Under the pieces are notes generated by a model. The model was given only the letters and a program-made list of their open reading frames with translations. It was not told where the DNA came from and searched no databases. This document shows positions 30,241 to 40,262 of a stretch of 64,000 nucleotides of DNA, one piece after another (the stretch's first letter is position 1; each line of letters begins with the position of its first letter). The translations under genes were made by a program, and so were the position numbers. Origin of the DNA: Bicyclus anynana (Eukaryota; Arthropoda; Insecta; Lepidoptera; Nymphalidae); assembly GCF_947172395.1 (NCBI RefSeq), contig NC_069088.1:2621501-2685500 (forward strand). Direction: 5' to 3'.

Positions 30241-30774
30241 TATGACGGCAGTAGGCTTTTTAGTGTGAAAATTAAGGTAGGTATTAAATTAAAACTACGG
30301 TTTAAGGTTAATACCATGTCATGGATGTTTTAACCCAATATTAAAACAAGTTAAAGTTTTTCCTTGCACAATAGATAACGTTTTTTAGCCGCTTCACAAG
30401 TCGCGTACGAGGTCTTTTATGTCTCAAACCGCATTGAACTGGAAGCCTGTAGGCCATAAAATATTCAAACTCAAGATTTAGCGATTTTTTTCACGTTAAT
30501 CTGCTTTACACCCAGTAATTACCTCACTAATACAGATTATACGGCGTTATATCGTAGTGCTAATCTTCACACTGCGCCAAATGACTTCCAACCCACATAT
30601 ATAAAGAAACCCATTGACTTCACATGCGATACTGCTATTAAGGGCAATGAAAAGATTGAAGCACAAAGCTTCTTTCTAATCAGCGCTTCGTAGTTTCGTT
30701 TCTTTAACAAGAGAAAGGGGAAAATATAAATGCTTATGATATGATTTATACTAGCCACCACTTAGTTTATTTAA
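30241..30774. other. No gene recognised
   Basis: Unassigned AT-rich DNA. The minus-strand frame at 30567-30761 has no recognised domain. Confidence 0.4.
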
Positions 30775-30990
30775 AAACTAGCGGCTAGCTGCGACTAAGT
30801 GCGCGGGAAATTTAGATTTTACAAATCCCGCGAAAACCGTGGTTTTTAACCGACTTCCAAAAAGGAGGAGGTTCTACGTTCGGCTGTATGTATGTTTTTT
30901 TTTATGTATGTCCAGCGATAATTCCGTCATTTATGGAACGATTTTGACTTTTTTTTTAAAGCATAAGAAATAGTCAACATATTGCTCAAT
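30775..30990 (+). mobile_element. Repeat C head joined to CCGACTTCCAAA repeat
   Basis: AACTAGCGGCTAGCTGCGAC and AAATCCCGCGAAAACCGTGG are a decayed repeat C head. At about 30846 the sequence passes straight into AACCGACTTCCAAAAAGGAG then GAGGTTCTACGTTCGGCTGT, the family seen inverted at 20764. Confidence 0.65.
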
Positions 30991-31717
30991 TACCTCCTCA
31001 ATCTTTCACTAAAACATATAAAAAAATCAAGGTTATTCCAAACATTAACCTTTAAATATGGACGTGGAGTCACACAGGCTACTCGATGTTTTCGTTTTCT
31101 TAGTTTTATCTAATTCTCCTTACTTCCTGCGATTGAGCGGCTCAGTAGCTTTTGTTTTAGTTGTAAAACTACCAACAAGGGAGGAGTTTGCATCTTCCGA
31201 TGAATAGGTAAGTAAAAACTAATCAACTGGACCTTTGTGCACTGACTGCCAGTACTTAAATTTATTTCAATAAACTGTTGTCAAAATTTATATTTTTTAC
31301 CAGAAATAGGTGTTTTACATTTTAATTTTATTTGGAAAAATACTTAAATAAGGTAAATTAAATTTAAATTAAGGTTAAATAAATTCAATTATATTAAGCT
31401 AAGCATCAATTCATTCTTAAAAGTAAACTATAACAAGTCAAATAATGTTGGCGACCTCTGTATTTATAAAAATACGAGTGTATTTAGATGTAAGCCAATA
31501 AAAAAGATGAATGGACTAAAATTTATGCGAAACAAAGTATCACAGTTTAGCAATCGCACAGTTTTCGATTAACTTGTATAATGCAGATCTGCGACTTTAT
31601 TGACTTTGATGATAATAGGTAGTTTGTAATCTGTTCAATAATATGTTGAATGCATATAATGCAGTCACGCGTTACATTAAACGACGTAGTACACATGTAC
31701 AATAACCTATGTTTTTG
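30991..31717. other. No gene recognised
   Basis: AT-rich. The part 31290-31400 is rich in AAATTAA-type words. No repeat family is recognised. Confidence 0.4.
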
Positions 31718-32040
31718 ACGACCTCCGTGGCACAGTAGTATGCGCGGTGGATTTACGAAACGGAGGTCCTGGGTTCGATTCCCGGCTGGGCAGATTGAGA
31801 TTTTCTTAATTGGTCCAGGTCTGGCTGGTGGGAGGCTTCGGCCGTGGTTAGTTACCACCCTACCGGCAATGACGTACCGCCAAGCGATTTAGCGTTCCCG
31901 TACGATACCGTGTAGAACTCGAAAGGGGTGTGGATTTTCATCCTCCACCTAACGAGTTAGCCCGCTTCCATCTTAGACTGCATCATCACTTACCATCAGG
32001 TGAGATTACAGTCAAGGGCTAACTTGTAAAAAATAATAAA
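31718..32040 (+). mobile_element. SINE-A copy, full length
   Basis: Head GACGACCTCCGTGGCACAGT, box B GGTTCGATTCC, body TGGTGGGAGGCTTCGGCCGT and GACGTACCGCCAAGCG, tail GGGCTAACTTGTAAAAAATA. An A-rich run extends to about 32075. Confidence 0.9.
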
Positions 32041-32075
32041 AAACAAAAAAATAAAAAAAAAATAAAACAAACAAC

Positions 32076-32790
32076 ATGTTCTATATCTGGCCATACTGAA
32101 AAAACAATCAAGGCAAATCCGCTGTTAGACTTCATCATTCCTTTTATAAGATACTCGTATAGTTCGTGCGTTATTAGCAAGGTGCGGGTGAGACTTCGTT
32201 TCACTCTTATAAAGTTTGTCACGATTCACGTTATTAGTACGTATTATGAACGTCCTATGGCAACTGTCATCCGCACAATGCTACATCACACATAGTATAG
32301 GTACTTACAGCGTATCAAATAGGTATAAAGAATGTCACTGTTCATTAGTTCGATCTCCACCCGCTGAACTGTTGTCGTATATAACTCTAACACATTATTT
32401 CCGGAGAGGCAATATTCGTCATATTTAAAAGATAAATAAAATGGCAATTTTTTTCATTAAAACTAAAAAACACTATATGTTTATTAAACTATGGTAATAG
32501 TTTTCCGTGAACTCTACTTTCCAGTAGCAGGCAGCTAAGCGTGAACAAAACGAGGCACTTTCTCACTAAATGTACGTTAATTTTCATCAAATTCCAGGGA
32601 TTCAATTGGCTTAAATGTAATGAAATATAACAAAGAATTTCATTCAATATTCCTTGGTTGATCTAACACTAAATAGCAATATGATATTACTATTAACTAT
32701 TACAATACCTATTATAATAATATTGGCATTTAGTACAAATTCAACATCATATCAGCCAGATTAATTTAATAAAGGAAGGTTTGTATGCTT
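32076..32790. other. No gene recognised
   Basis: Unassigned AT-rich DNA with no repeat match that I can see. Confidence 0.4.
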
Positions 32791-32793
32791 AGG

Positions 32794-33023
32794 TTTTTTT
32801 TTATTATTCTTTACAAGTTAGTCCTTGCCTACAATCTCACCTGGTGGTAAGTGATGATGCAATCTAAGATAGAAGCGGGCTAACTTGTTAGGAGGAGGAT
32901 GAAAATTCACACCCCTTTCAGTTTCTACACGGCATCGTACCGGAACGCTAAATCGCTTGGCGGTACGTCTTTGCCGGTAGGGTGGTAACGAGCTACGACT
33001 GAAGCCTCCCATCAGCCTAAAGG
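32794..33023 (-). mobile_element. SINE-A copy, 5'-truncated
   Basis: Poly-T then ATTCTTTACAAGTTAGTCC, the complement of the tail, through GCTAAATCGCTTGGCGGTAC to GCCTCCCATCAGCC. The tRNA-like head is absent. Confidence 0.9.
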
Positions 33024-33052
33024 TTAATTGAATATCGAATATATAGTTTTAT

Positions 33053-33125
33053 TGACCACTAGCGGACGTCCGCGACTTCGTCCGCGTGGAATTTAGTTTT
33101 TCACAAATCGTTGATTTGTGAAAAA
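33053..33125 (+). mobile_element. Repeat C head ending in a hairpin
   Basis: CACTAGCGGACGTCCGCGAC to GTGGAATTTAGTTTTTCACA, then a perfect 13-bp hairpin: TTTTTCACAAATC (33097-33109), loop GTT, GATTTGTGAAAAA (33113-33125). The element is cut here and the 156-bp array begins eight bases later. The hairpin is made from the element's own TTTTTCACAAATC word. Confidence 0.8.
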
Positions 33126-33132
33126 ATAAAAA

Positions 33133-33720
33133 GGTTGAACATTGATCACGAAAGCCACTGTAAGAATACATTGATGAATAAGGTGAAGCGTGTAGTAATT
33201 TTATTCGCAACCTGAAACCCATGATTAATATAGATCATATTAGTCAGATATATTTCGCAATTTATTTCTTCGTAAGAAAGATTATATTGGTTGAACATTG
33301 ATCACGAAAGCCACTGTAAGAATACATTGATGAATAAGGTGAAGCGTGTAGTAATTTTATTCGCAACCTGAAACCCATGATTAATATAGATCATATTAGT
33401 CAGATATATTTCGCAATTTATTTCTTCGTAAGAAAGATTATATTGGTTGAACATTGATCACGAAAGCCACTGTAAGAATACATTGATGAATAAGGTGAAG
33501 CGTTTAGTGATTTTTTATTCGCAACACATGATGAAAATAGATCAACACAAATTACACTAAAAGATTAGGTTATAATATAGTATTAGTCTACTATATATAC
33601 TCAGTAAGTTATTTCTTCGTAAGAAAGATTATATCGGTTGAACATTGATCACGAAAGCCACTGTAAGAATACATTGATGAATAAGGTGAAGCGTTTAGTA
33701 ATTTTTTATCAGCGACGCGA
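33133..33720. repeat. 156-bp tandem array, about 3.6 copies
   Basis: The word GGTTGAACATTGATCACGAA begins at 33133, 33289, 33445 and 33636. The first two intervals are 156 bp and the third is 191 bp, with a diverged middle. Units 1 and 2 are identical as far as I can read. The last unit ends at about 33715, in GTTTAGTAATTTTTTATC. It is non-coding and could be a satellite seed or the tandem part of a Helitron-like element. Confidence 0.9.
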
Positions 33721-33908
33721 AACTTAAGCCCGGGATCAAGTGGCAGCACTCACCGCGGCGCTTAGTTCAGCACCACTTCTGAATGCGTAATGTGGTCGTG
33801 ACGCAACTGTCAAACAGTCCAGATATTATGTGCACGTTGAGCTCTGCAAATGTGTTTGGGGTGTGCTGTATTTACCTGCGGGATGCTGATACTTTCTCAG
33901 TTATGGTT

Positions 33909-34670
33909 AAGGCGGCCAACTTTCTGAAAATTTAATGCGGGACTTTTTGTGGATAGATAGGGTTGGGGGGGGCTAAAGTTTAGTCGGTGTACGTACCTAC
34001 CTACCAAAACTACCATAAAAACATAAAACTTAGGACACACTAATTTTAAAAATCAAAACAATTCAATAACTCGCGCGCGCGCCTCTTCCACTTTTACGCC
34101 TCAAGTGTTCTTTTTTTTTTTTTTATTCTTTACAAGTTAGCCCTTGACTACAATCTCACCTGATGGTAAGTGATGAAGCAGTCTAAGATGGAAGCGAGCT
34201 AACTTGTTAGGAGGAGGATGAAAATCCACACCCGTTTCGTTTCTACACAGCATCGTACCGGAACGCTAAATCGCTTGGCGGTACGTCCTTGCCAGTAGGG
34301 TGGTAACTAGCTACGGCCGAAGCCTCCCATCAGCCAGACCTGGACAAATTAAGAAAATCTCAATCTGCTCAGCCGCTGATCGAACCCAGGACCTCCGTCT
34401 TGTAAATCCACCGCGCATACCACTGCGCCACGGAGGCCGCCGTTCTGTAGAGAGAAAGAGATAACTCACGTAAAACACGATAAAATCACGTGCAATATGC
34501 GCAACGCGTATAGATGCGTATTGTTCGTGCGCGCGTGTGTGTGGTAGAAAATGCGGGACATGCGGGACAAAACCAACGTTTTACGGGACTATTTTACTAA
34601 TTATTTCAAAGCGGGATTACATCTAGCAATACGGGACGGTCCCGCAGAATAGGAGACGGTTGGCCGCCTT
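33909..34670. mobile_element. Non-autonomous DNA transposon with 10-bp target duplication
   Basis: The left end AAGGCGGCCAACTTTCTGAA leads to AATGCGGGAC. The reverse-complemented right end AAGGCGGCCAACCGTCTCCT leads to TCTGCGGGAC. Flanks: AGTTATGGTT (33899-33908) and AGTTATAGTT (34671-34680), a 10-bp duplication with one change. It is 762 bp, of which 330 bp is a later SINE-A insertion. It has no transposase. A 9-10 bp duplication suggests Mutator-like transposition; 8 bp (hAT) cannot be excluded. Confidence 0.8.
34111..34440 (-). mobile_element. SINE-A copy, full length, nested
   Basis: Poly-T and TTCTTTACAAGTTAGCCCTT at the left, CGCCACGGAGGCCGC at the right. Box B complement is GGATCGAAC-type (CTGATCGAACCCAGG). 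It is flanked by GTTCT on both sides, a possible short target duplication. It sits inside the transposon at 33909-34670. Confidence 0.9.
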
Positions 34671-34974
34671 AGTTATAGTTAAGCCTGAGTTAGCCTGTAT
34701 CGAGGATTTTGAGTAGAGAACTTCGAGACAGAGTTTGTTTGCGGAAATATTACGAGATACTTATTTGTGTGAAGCGTTTAATAAAACCTATGTCTGAGGT
34801 TGACTGGTTTGGAGTCTTTAGTTTACTACATAACGATTATGCCACTACTGATCTGCTGGTCCATTTTCTTTTCCTGTTTTACTTTTAGGTATTTGTAAAG
34901 GGCATAAATTGAGTACTTCCTAAAAAGTAAGTTAATAATTTAGTGATGATTTATAGTTTTTAAAGGTTATCTAT

Positions 34975-35370
34975 ACTTATAATAAATCTGTAGAGAGGTC
35001 AATTCTGTACATGAAATATATTTCCAAAATAACTATCAGGGGGTGATTAGTGATCGATACTGACGCCAAAAATGCAATCAATAAAATTTTTGTCTGTCTG
35101 TCTGTCTGTATGTTCTTTATAGAAACGAAAACTACTGGACGGATTTTAACGAAACTTGGTAAAATTATTCTACATACTCCTGGGGAGGTTATAGTATACT
35201 TTTCATCACGCTACGATCAATAGGAGCAGAGCAGTGAAGAGAAATGTTGAGAAAACGGGAGAAGTTACTCCATTTTTTAAGCTTCCGTCGCGTGTACATC
35301 CTTAATGGTTAAGGCTACATGGAAATTATGTATGACGGAAATGTTCTCCTTAAAATTATGTAAAAAAAAC
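34975..35370 (+). repeat. (GTCT)n-bearing dispersed element
   Basis: TATACTTATAATAAATCTGT at the left, then GGGGGTGATTAGTGATCGA, (GTCT)4 at about 35091-35107, ACGAAAACTACTGGACGGAT and TTTTAACGAAACTTGG. The phrase AACTACTGGACGGATTTTAA is typical of a widespread insect short repeat. It is non-coding and the right limit is approximate. Confidence 0.6.
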
Positions 35371-35485
35371 ACAACAGCATATATATGTCTATCTTTTATG
35401 GTTGACTCACAATAACACGTGTAACTCCCGATAGCTTAGCAGTTCGATGCTTTCTAATTATATTTGTCTACTCTTATGTTTATAA

Positions 35486-35572
35486 GGGGTTTCTAGGGTA
35501 GGGGTAGGGTAGTGGTAGGGTAGGGATAGGGTAGGGTAGGGGTAGGGTAGAGGTAGGATAGAGGTAGTTGAA
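35486..35572. repeat. G-rich (GGGTAG)-type minisatellite
   Basis: GGGTAGGGGTAGGGTAGTGG and related units run for about 85 bp on the plus strand, with many GGG and GGGG tracts spaced 2-5 bases apart. It ends just before a repeat C head in inverted orientation. It is not the insect telomere repeat TTAGG. Confidence 0.9.
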
Positions 35573-35574
35573 AG

Positions 35575-35625
35575 TTTACATCGACTTTCCACGCGGACGA
35601 AGTCGCGGGCGTCCGCTAGTATTAT
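35575..35625 (-). mobile_element. Repeat C head fragment
   Basis: The plus strand CGACTTTCCACGCGGACGAA then GTCGCGGGCGTCCGCTAG is the complement of the C head. Only about 45 bp survives, cut at the G-rich minisatellite. Confidence 0.75.
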
Positions 35626-35673
35626 AATATTTTCTTCGATTTGTAATAAAGGAGAATAACAGATAAAGTCGTG

Positions 35674-35979
35674 AAAGTCGTGATGACCTCTGCCTCCGAT
35701 ACCGGAGGGTGTGGGTTCGAATCCGGTCCGCGGCATGCACTTCCAACTTTTCAGTTGTGTCCATTTAAAAAAAAATAATATCACGTGTCTCAAACGGTGA
35801 AGGAAAAACATCGTGAGGTAACCTGCATACCAGAGAATTTTCTTACTTCTCTGCGTATGTGAAGTCTGAAGAAGAATCCACATTGGGCCAGCGTGGTGGA
35901 CTATTGGCCTATCCCCTCTCATTCTGAGAGGAGACTCGAGCTCAGTGAGACGAATATGGGTTGATAATGATGATGATGA
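35674..35979 (+). mobile_element. SINE-B copy, nearly full length
   Basis: GATGACCTCTGCCTCCGATA, box B GGTTCGAATCCGG, GAAACC-like body and GAATATGGGTTGATAATGA end followed by TGATGATGA. The first bases of the head (box A part) are replaced. Confidence 0.85.
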
Positions 35980-36014
35980 ATGATAATATTTTGGTATCTC
36001 CAGCGCATACTCTA

Positions 36015-36402
36015 TACAGGGTGATTCGGTCTTTAGTGCGGATATTTTTTTTCGTGGTTCTGTATCATTAATAGAATATAAATCTGCAAACAGTTCGATA
36101 CATTTTATGTAATTTTTTTTTTTAATTTATGTCTCTAAAATAACAAAATAATGTACATATTATTACTAAACAAGATATATTCAGCTTAAAAGTGATCTGG
36201 TGACGTCCTTTAGGTATCAAACGAAAATAAAATAAACGCACAATAGGGTGACCCTAAAATTCTGTTCAAAAGTAAATAACTTTAGCTAACGATAATTTTG
36301 TTATTTTTGAGTTAAAAAAAAAAAGAAAAAATACGTGATCATTAAATTTTGTTTATGTACAAAATATAAAAATATCCGCACTAAAAAAATTTTCTTCCTG
36401 TA
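36015..36402. mobile_element. 388-bp MITE with TACAGG ends
   Basis: The left end TACAGGGTGATTCGGTCTTT continues AGTGCGGATATTTTT. The reverse-complemented right end TACAGGAAGAAAATTTTTTT continues AGTGCGGATATTTTT. TATA occurs at both boundaries. It has no transposase. The inner 15 bp are identical, the outer part has diverged. Confidence 0.8.
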
Positions 36403-37026
36403 TAATGCGTTTCTATAACTGAAAACTTCAGTAAATTATCTACTAGCTAATTATATTTTACATCCACTTAAAATAAATCAACATCTGCTATCTTCTACAT
36501 CTTAAAAAGTTACCGGCCTAGCAAACGCGATCCGCTGGAGATGAAACTTTATAAGTATTACCATTATAAATAATGTAAGTTCAAGATTTATTTGCGCTAT
36601 TAATTATTTGCTTGCCCGGAGACAGAACGTAATTATTTCGTAGTAGCAGAGTGAAATCCTACGCTTGAAGGAACCGCCGTATTTAAAATTTATTTCGCTC
36701 CCCGCCTTTATTTATGCGGAACGATTTAATTTTGACGACAATGGCTTTTTAACGTTGAACGGGAACAAGAGATAGATTCTGGCGAAGATTAATTATATTA
36801 GAAATTCCGGGTATAATTGAGAAATGGTTATAACTCAGTGTTGTTATGATGATGTCTTGAGAATTGTTAATAATCAAGGAATAGTTAATTAATAAGCAGC
36901 TAGATTAGTTCGAACTTATTTCATAATCTCCATTACTATAATTTAAACTAGTACGATGACAAATAACAAACAACCAATTAAAAGGTTCTTTTTTAAAATA
37001 TATTTGTCACCTTTTATAATATGACC
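36403..37026. other. Non-repetitive stretch, possible regulatory DNA
   Basis: No repeat family is recognised. The part 36500-36800 mixes GC-richer blocks (CTCCCCGCCTTTATTTATGC) with TAAT-core words such as CTATTAATTATTTGC and GATTAATTATATTAG. That texture is common in developmental enhancers but is not proof. Confidence 0.3.
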
Positions 37027-37166
37027 AATATTCCTATTCCCCTCCAACTACTCGGGAAAGAGACTGTGCTAGGTGTGGGTACGACAATAGGCCAACGGGG
37101 TGAAGATTGAACCACCACCCCTCGGTCATGAGTCCAACCGCTCTTACCATTGAGCTATTGAGGCTT
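37027..37166 (-). mobile_element. SINE-F copy, tRNA-derived
   Basis: The minus strand reads GCCTCAATAGCTCAATGGTA (box A) and GGTGGTGGTTCAATCTTCAC (box B), then CCCGTTGGCCTATTGTCGTA and GAGTAGTTGGAGGGGAATAG. A second copy, in the other orientation, lies at 40943. Confidence 0.8.
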
Positions 37167-37371
37167 TAAGTTAATGTCAACATTATTATTTTAGCCTAGA
37201 CCATAACTATTAATACAAGTAATGTCATCATTTTTGTAAATAATAATTTGTAAGGTACTTAAGAAGTAATTTCAGAATTTTACGTATATAAAACTAAAGA
37301 TCTTTCTTCGAGCATGCGCTAGATTATTGAACTAGTTACGTCGTCTTCGAAATTAAAAAAAAAAAAAAAAC

Positions 37372-37480
37372 AAAAATTCATTTACTTTAAGTACCCTAGG
37401 CTTAGTTTACAAGCACTTTTGAAAATACTCCACCACCGTTTCTGCTGAGAAGAGCCGGCAAGTAACCCAAGAGCTCTATT
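37372..37480 (+). repeat. TTCATTTA...TTTACAAGCACTTTTGAA repeat, fragment
   Basis: AATTCATTTACTTTAAGTAC then TTTACAAGCACTTTTGAAAA, CTGAGAAGAGCCGGCAAG. The family also occurs at 52531 and 56703. It is a short non-coding lepidopteran repeat; possibly a LINE 3' UTR. Confidence 0.65.
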
Positions 37481-37704
37481 GAAAAAAACACAATATTATA
37501 ATAATTTACAATTCTTGCCTCCAATGATCTCCATTATTATCAGTAGGGAACTCGTAAATTGTGAAGTACCTAACTTCGACTAAGTAAATGTTTTTTAACA
37601 CATTGCTTAAACTGCTGCATTGGCAGGTCCATAACTGTCTTGGGGATCTTGCTTTAGAAGTACACCCAACCCACCTACATTGAGTGGAGATATATGATCA
37701 GAGA

Positions 37705-37840
37705 CAGTGGCGTGCATAAGGTTGTCGATGCTCTAGTAATAAAATTAAGCAAACTGGAAAATTCTGTATAAAATAAGCATTAAGAAGACAACTGTTAGGG
37801 TATGCAGTACTTTAATGCATGTATGAAGTGCACGCCACTG
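37705..37840. mobile_element. hAT MITE with 8-bp target duplication
   Basis: The ends CAGTGGCGTGCA and TGCACGCCACTG are exact inverted repeats of 12 bp. Flanks: ATCAGAGA (37697-37704) and ATCGGAGA (37841-37848), an 8-bp duplication with one change. It is 136 bp with no transposase. CAGTGGCG ends plus 8-bp duplications are diagnostic of hAT. Confidence 0.9.
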
Positions 37841-37848
37841 ATCGGAGA

Positions 37849-38871
37849 CTTATATTATATCTCCATTCGACGCACTAAGAGAGACGATAACCTGTGGGAA
37901 GGGGCTGACATTGATTGACAAACGGCCGGTAATAGGGAAGACGGTAAAAAGCATTCCTTAAAAGGGCCCTTTATGTATGATGCAATAGACTGATAGGAAA
38001 TAATTTTATTAGTTGACAAATGAAGTAAAAATGCCCCTTAGCAGTAGCCAACTTTTTTTTCCAACAGGAATCGAATACACGACTGCTTTTAGGGCCAAAA
38101 AGTTTATACCTGCGAGGAGATTGTCTCTAGATTCGCAACAAAAATTAACAACAAATATCTCAAAGCAAAACATAATATCGCTCCGATAAGATTCCCAAAT
38201 ACTTGGCCAAAAGTTCGTAACTTTAATTAATGACTGCATGCTTTAGAGTTGAGACAAGATAAGTTTGTTATCGAACTTTGTAACTTCGCATCTAAGAAAC
38301 CTACCTTATTCAAGCTTTTAGTTAACTGTTAGCAAAACATTAACTAATTAAAATCGTGTAATATACCGAAACGGATAACCTGTGTCTGCTAGGGCTGCCT
38401 TCCACTGTAATGTAAAACGTAAGTTTATAACACGGTTTCAAGTTTCCTACCTCTTCATTTTTGATTCAATTCGAATAATGTATCTCTCAATTATACACTA
38501 GCAACATGTGCTTTTTAGGTCAAAACCTTTTCTCCTTCTCCTATAAATCTCATGTCAAATTGGAAATATTTCAAATAGTTTTTATGGTATTAGTAAAAAG
38601 CCGAATCTCTTTTTTTCTTTTCAGTAATTTGTTTACAACTTTTGCAATTTTTGCGAGCTCTGAATCAGTAGTCAATTAATCAAGTAGCTTACTCAATTAG
38701 TATTTAACAATATGTACTAAGAGTCTGCCATGCCCAGACCTTCGTTATTTTATAAAAGCTGAAACTTTGTCAGCATATGCTCTTAACATTAGGTATATTA
38801 AGAAGCTTGGTTCATGCTATCATTGGTCGGTAGTTTCAAGCCAGAACCACAACCATATTACAAAGTGTAAC
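37849..38871. other. No gene recognised
   Basis: AT-rich DNA with no repeat match. A GGGCCCTTTATGTATG patch near 37964 faintly recalls the 14085/48310 repeat. The frame at 38009-38239 shows no domain. Confidence 0.4.
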
Positions 38872-38972
38872 TTTTTATACTTAACCATCAATCATGAATT
38901 TAAGTGTCTTGCGTGGAGTCATGGTTTCTCATGATACCCCGTAGTAATTTTTCTAATGGTTAAGTATAAAAA
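38872..38972. mobile_element. 101-bp foldback element with perfect 17-bp ends
   Basis: TTTTTATACTTAACCAT (38872-38888) and its exact reverse complement ATGGTTAAGTATAAAAA (38956-38972). The spacer is 67 bp and non-coding. MITE-like; the superfamily is unknown. Confidence 0.75.
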
Positions 38973-39516
38973 ATCAGGATCTGGAGCCTTCAAACCTGCT
39001 CTATCTCGAAGACAACATAGTTGATTACCGAATTTACCTATTGGCAGGAGCATAGATTAACAAACTTTCGGCCTTTATAAAATCAGGTAGGTGTGGCTAT
39101 CACACGCTTTCCATCTAATATATTCCTGCCATATTGAGCACCTCAATCATGGTGTACACGCAGACTTGATACAACTAGTAACTCATAGTGTATCTAATGC
39201 AAAGTGTGTGTATCAAGCAATGTGAAACATTCGCATGCAAATATCGCGTAGTACAGTAAGCTTCAGATATTAGTCTTTAGTTGGAAATAATTTCTACCCA
39301 ACTTTTAATTAGTAGATTGTCCAATGTAGATACGGGCTATTTGGACAGCTTAACCAAAACCTTTATAGTAATTCAATACAAGCAAATCAAATTGCCAGTT
39401 AATGTCACTCACATCACTTGCGTTGTGCGTAGAAACAAAAAAAAAAGAAAACCCAAAATAATTGTGATTATTAGTATAATACAATTACAATATTAATATG
39501 ATAATGTGTCTATAAT
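38973..39516. other. No gene recognised
   Basis: Unassigned AT-rich DNA. The frame at 39281-39496 shows no domain. Confidence 0.4.
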
Positions 39517-39728
39517 CATCATTATCAACCCATATTCGGCTCACTGCTGAACTCGAGTCTCCTCTCAGAATGAGAGGGGTTATGCCAATAGTCCACCACG
39601 CTGGCCCAATGCGGATTGGCAGACTTCACACACGCAGAGAATTAAGAAAATTCTCTGGTATGCAGGTTTCCTCACGATGTTTTCCTTCACCGTTTGAGAC
39701 ACGTGATATTTAATTTCTTAAAATGCGC
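39517..39728 (-). mobile_element. SINE-B copy, 5'-truncated
   Basis: TCATCATTATCAACCCATAT through ACTTCACACACGCAGAGAAT to TATTTAATTTCTTAAAATGC, the complement of the 3' two thirds of SINE-B. It is close to consensus, so fairly young. Confidence 0.9.
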
Positions 39729-40059
39729 CGAAAACAATGTTAAAAATATTTTTCAACTATTATTTTAATTTCATGTTAACTGTACTTTAGAATTAACAGA
39801 ACATAGCCCCTAGGCGCTTTGTTTTAAGCTGAGAACAGAATCTATTACAGGGTTCTTGGAAGCTTGAAAATATACCACTGTAAGAATTCTATATAATTAT
39901 TTATATGAAAGAGGAAGAATGTCTTTAAACAGCATACAAAAGTTGTTTAGTTTCAACAGTAAGCTCATATAAAGTGTTATTTTAAACAAGATATGTCTGG
40001 CCATTACTTGCTCTTAGTCCAATTTAAAAATCGAAAAAATAAAAAAAAATAATAGTTCA
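39729..40059. other. No gene recognised
   Basis: Unassigned AT-rich DNA. Confidence 0.4.
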
Positions 40060-40262
40060 TAAATTGAGAGCACGGATTAAGTAGCTCAACCGATTTTCAT
40101 CAAACATTCTAACACTCGCCCGTAAGTCACATTTAATACAAAACAACTAAATTGAAATCGCTTCATCCGTTCTATAGCTATGGTGCCACAGACAGGCAGA
40201 CATACAGACAGATACGTCAAACTTATAACACCCCTCTTCTTGCGTCAGGAGTTAAAAATGAA
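40060..40262 (-). mobile_element. (GTCY)n-bearing MITE-like element
   Basis: The plus strand has CAACCGATTTTCATCAAACA, AAATTGAAATCGCTTCATCC, GCTATGGTGCCACAGACAGG then CAGATACGTCAAACTTATAA and CTTCTTGCGTCAGGAGT. This is the element at 27547 in reverse, with a shorter GTCT run. Confidence 0.75.

Noticed and set aside
35486..35572. Interstitial telomere repeats
   Set aside because: Units are GGGTAG/GGGGTAG-like, not the insect TTAGG, and no telomeric retrotransposon lies next to them.
35458..35922. 154-codon minus-strand open frame, the longest in the window
   Set aside because: It runs antisense through SINE-B, a repeat C head and the GGGTAG minisatellite (giving LPYPYPTLSLPYHYP-type residues). 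It is a by-product of repeats, not a gene.
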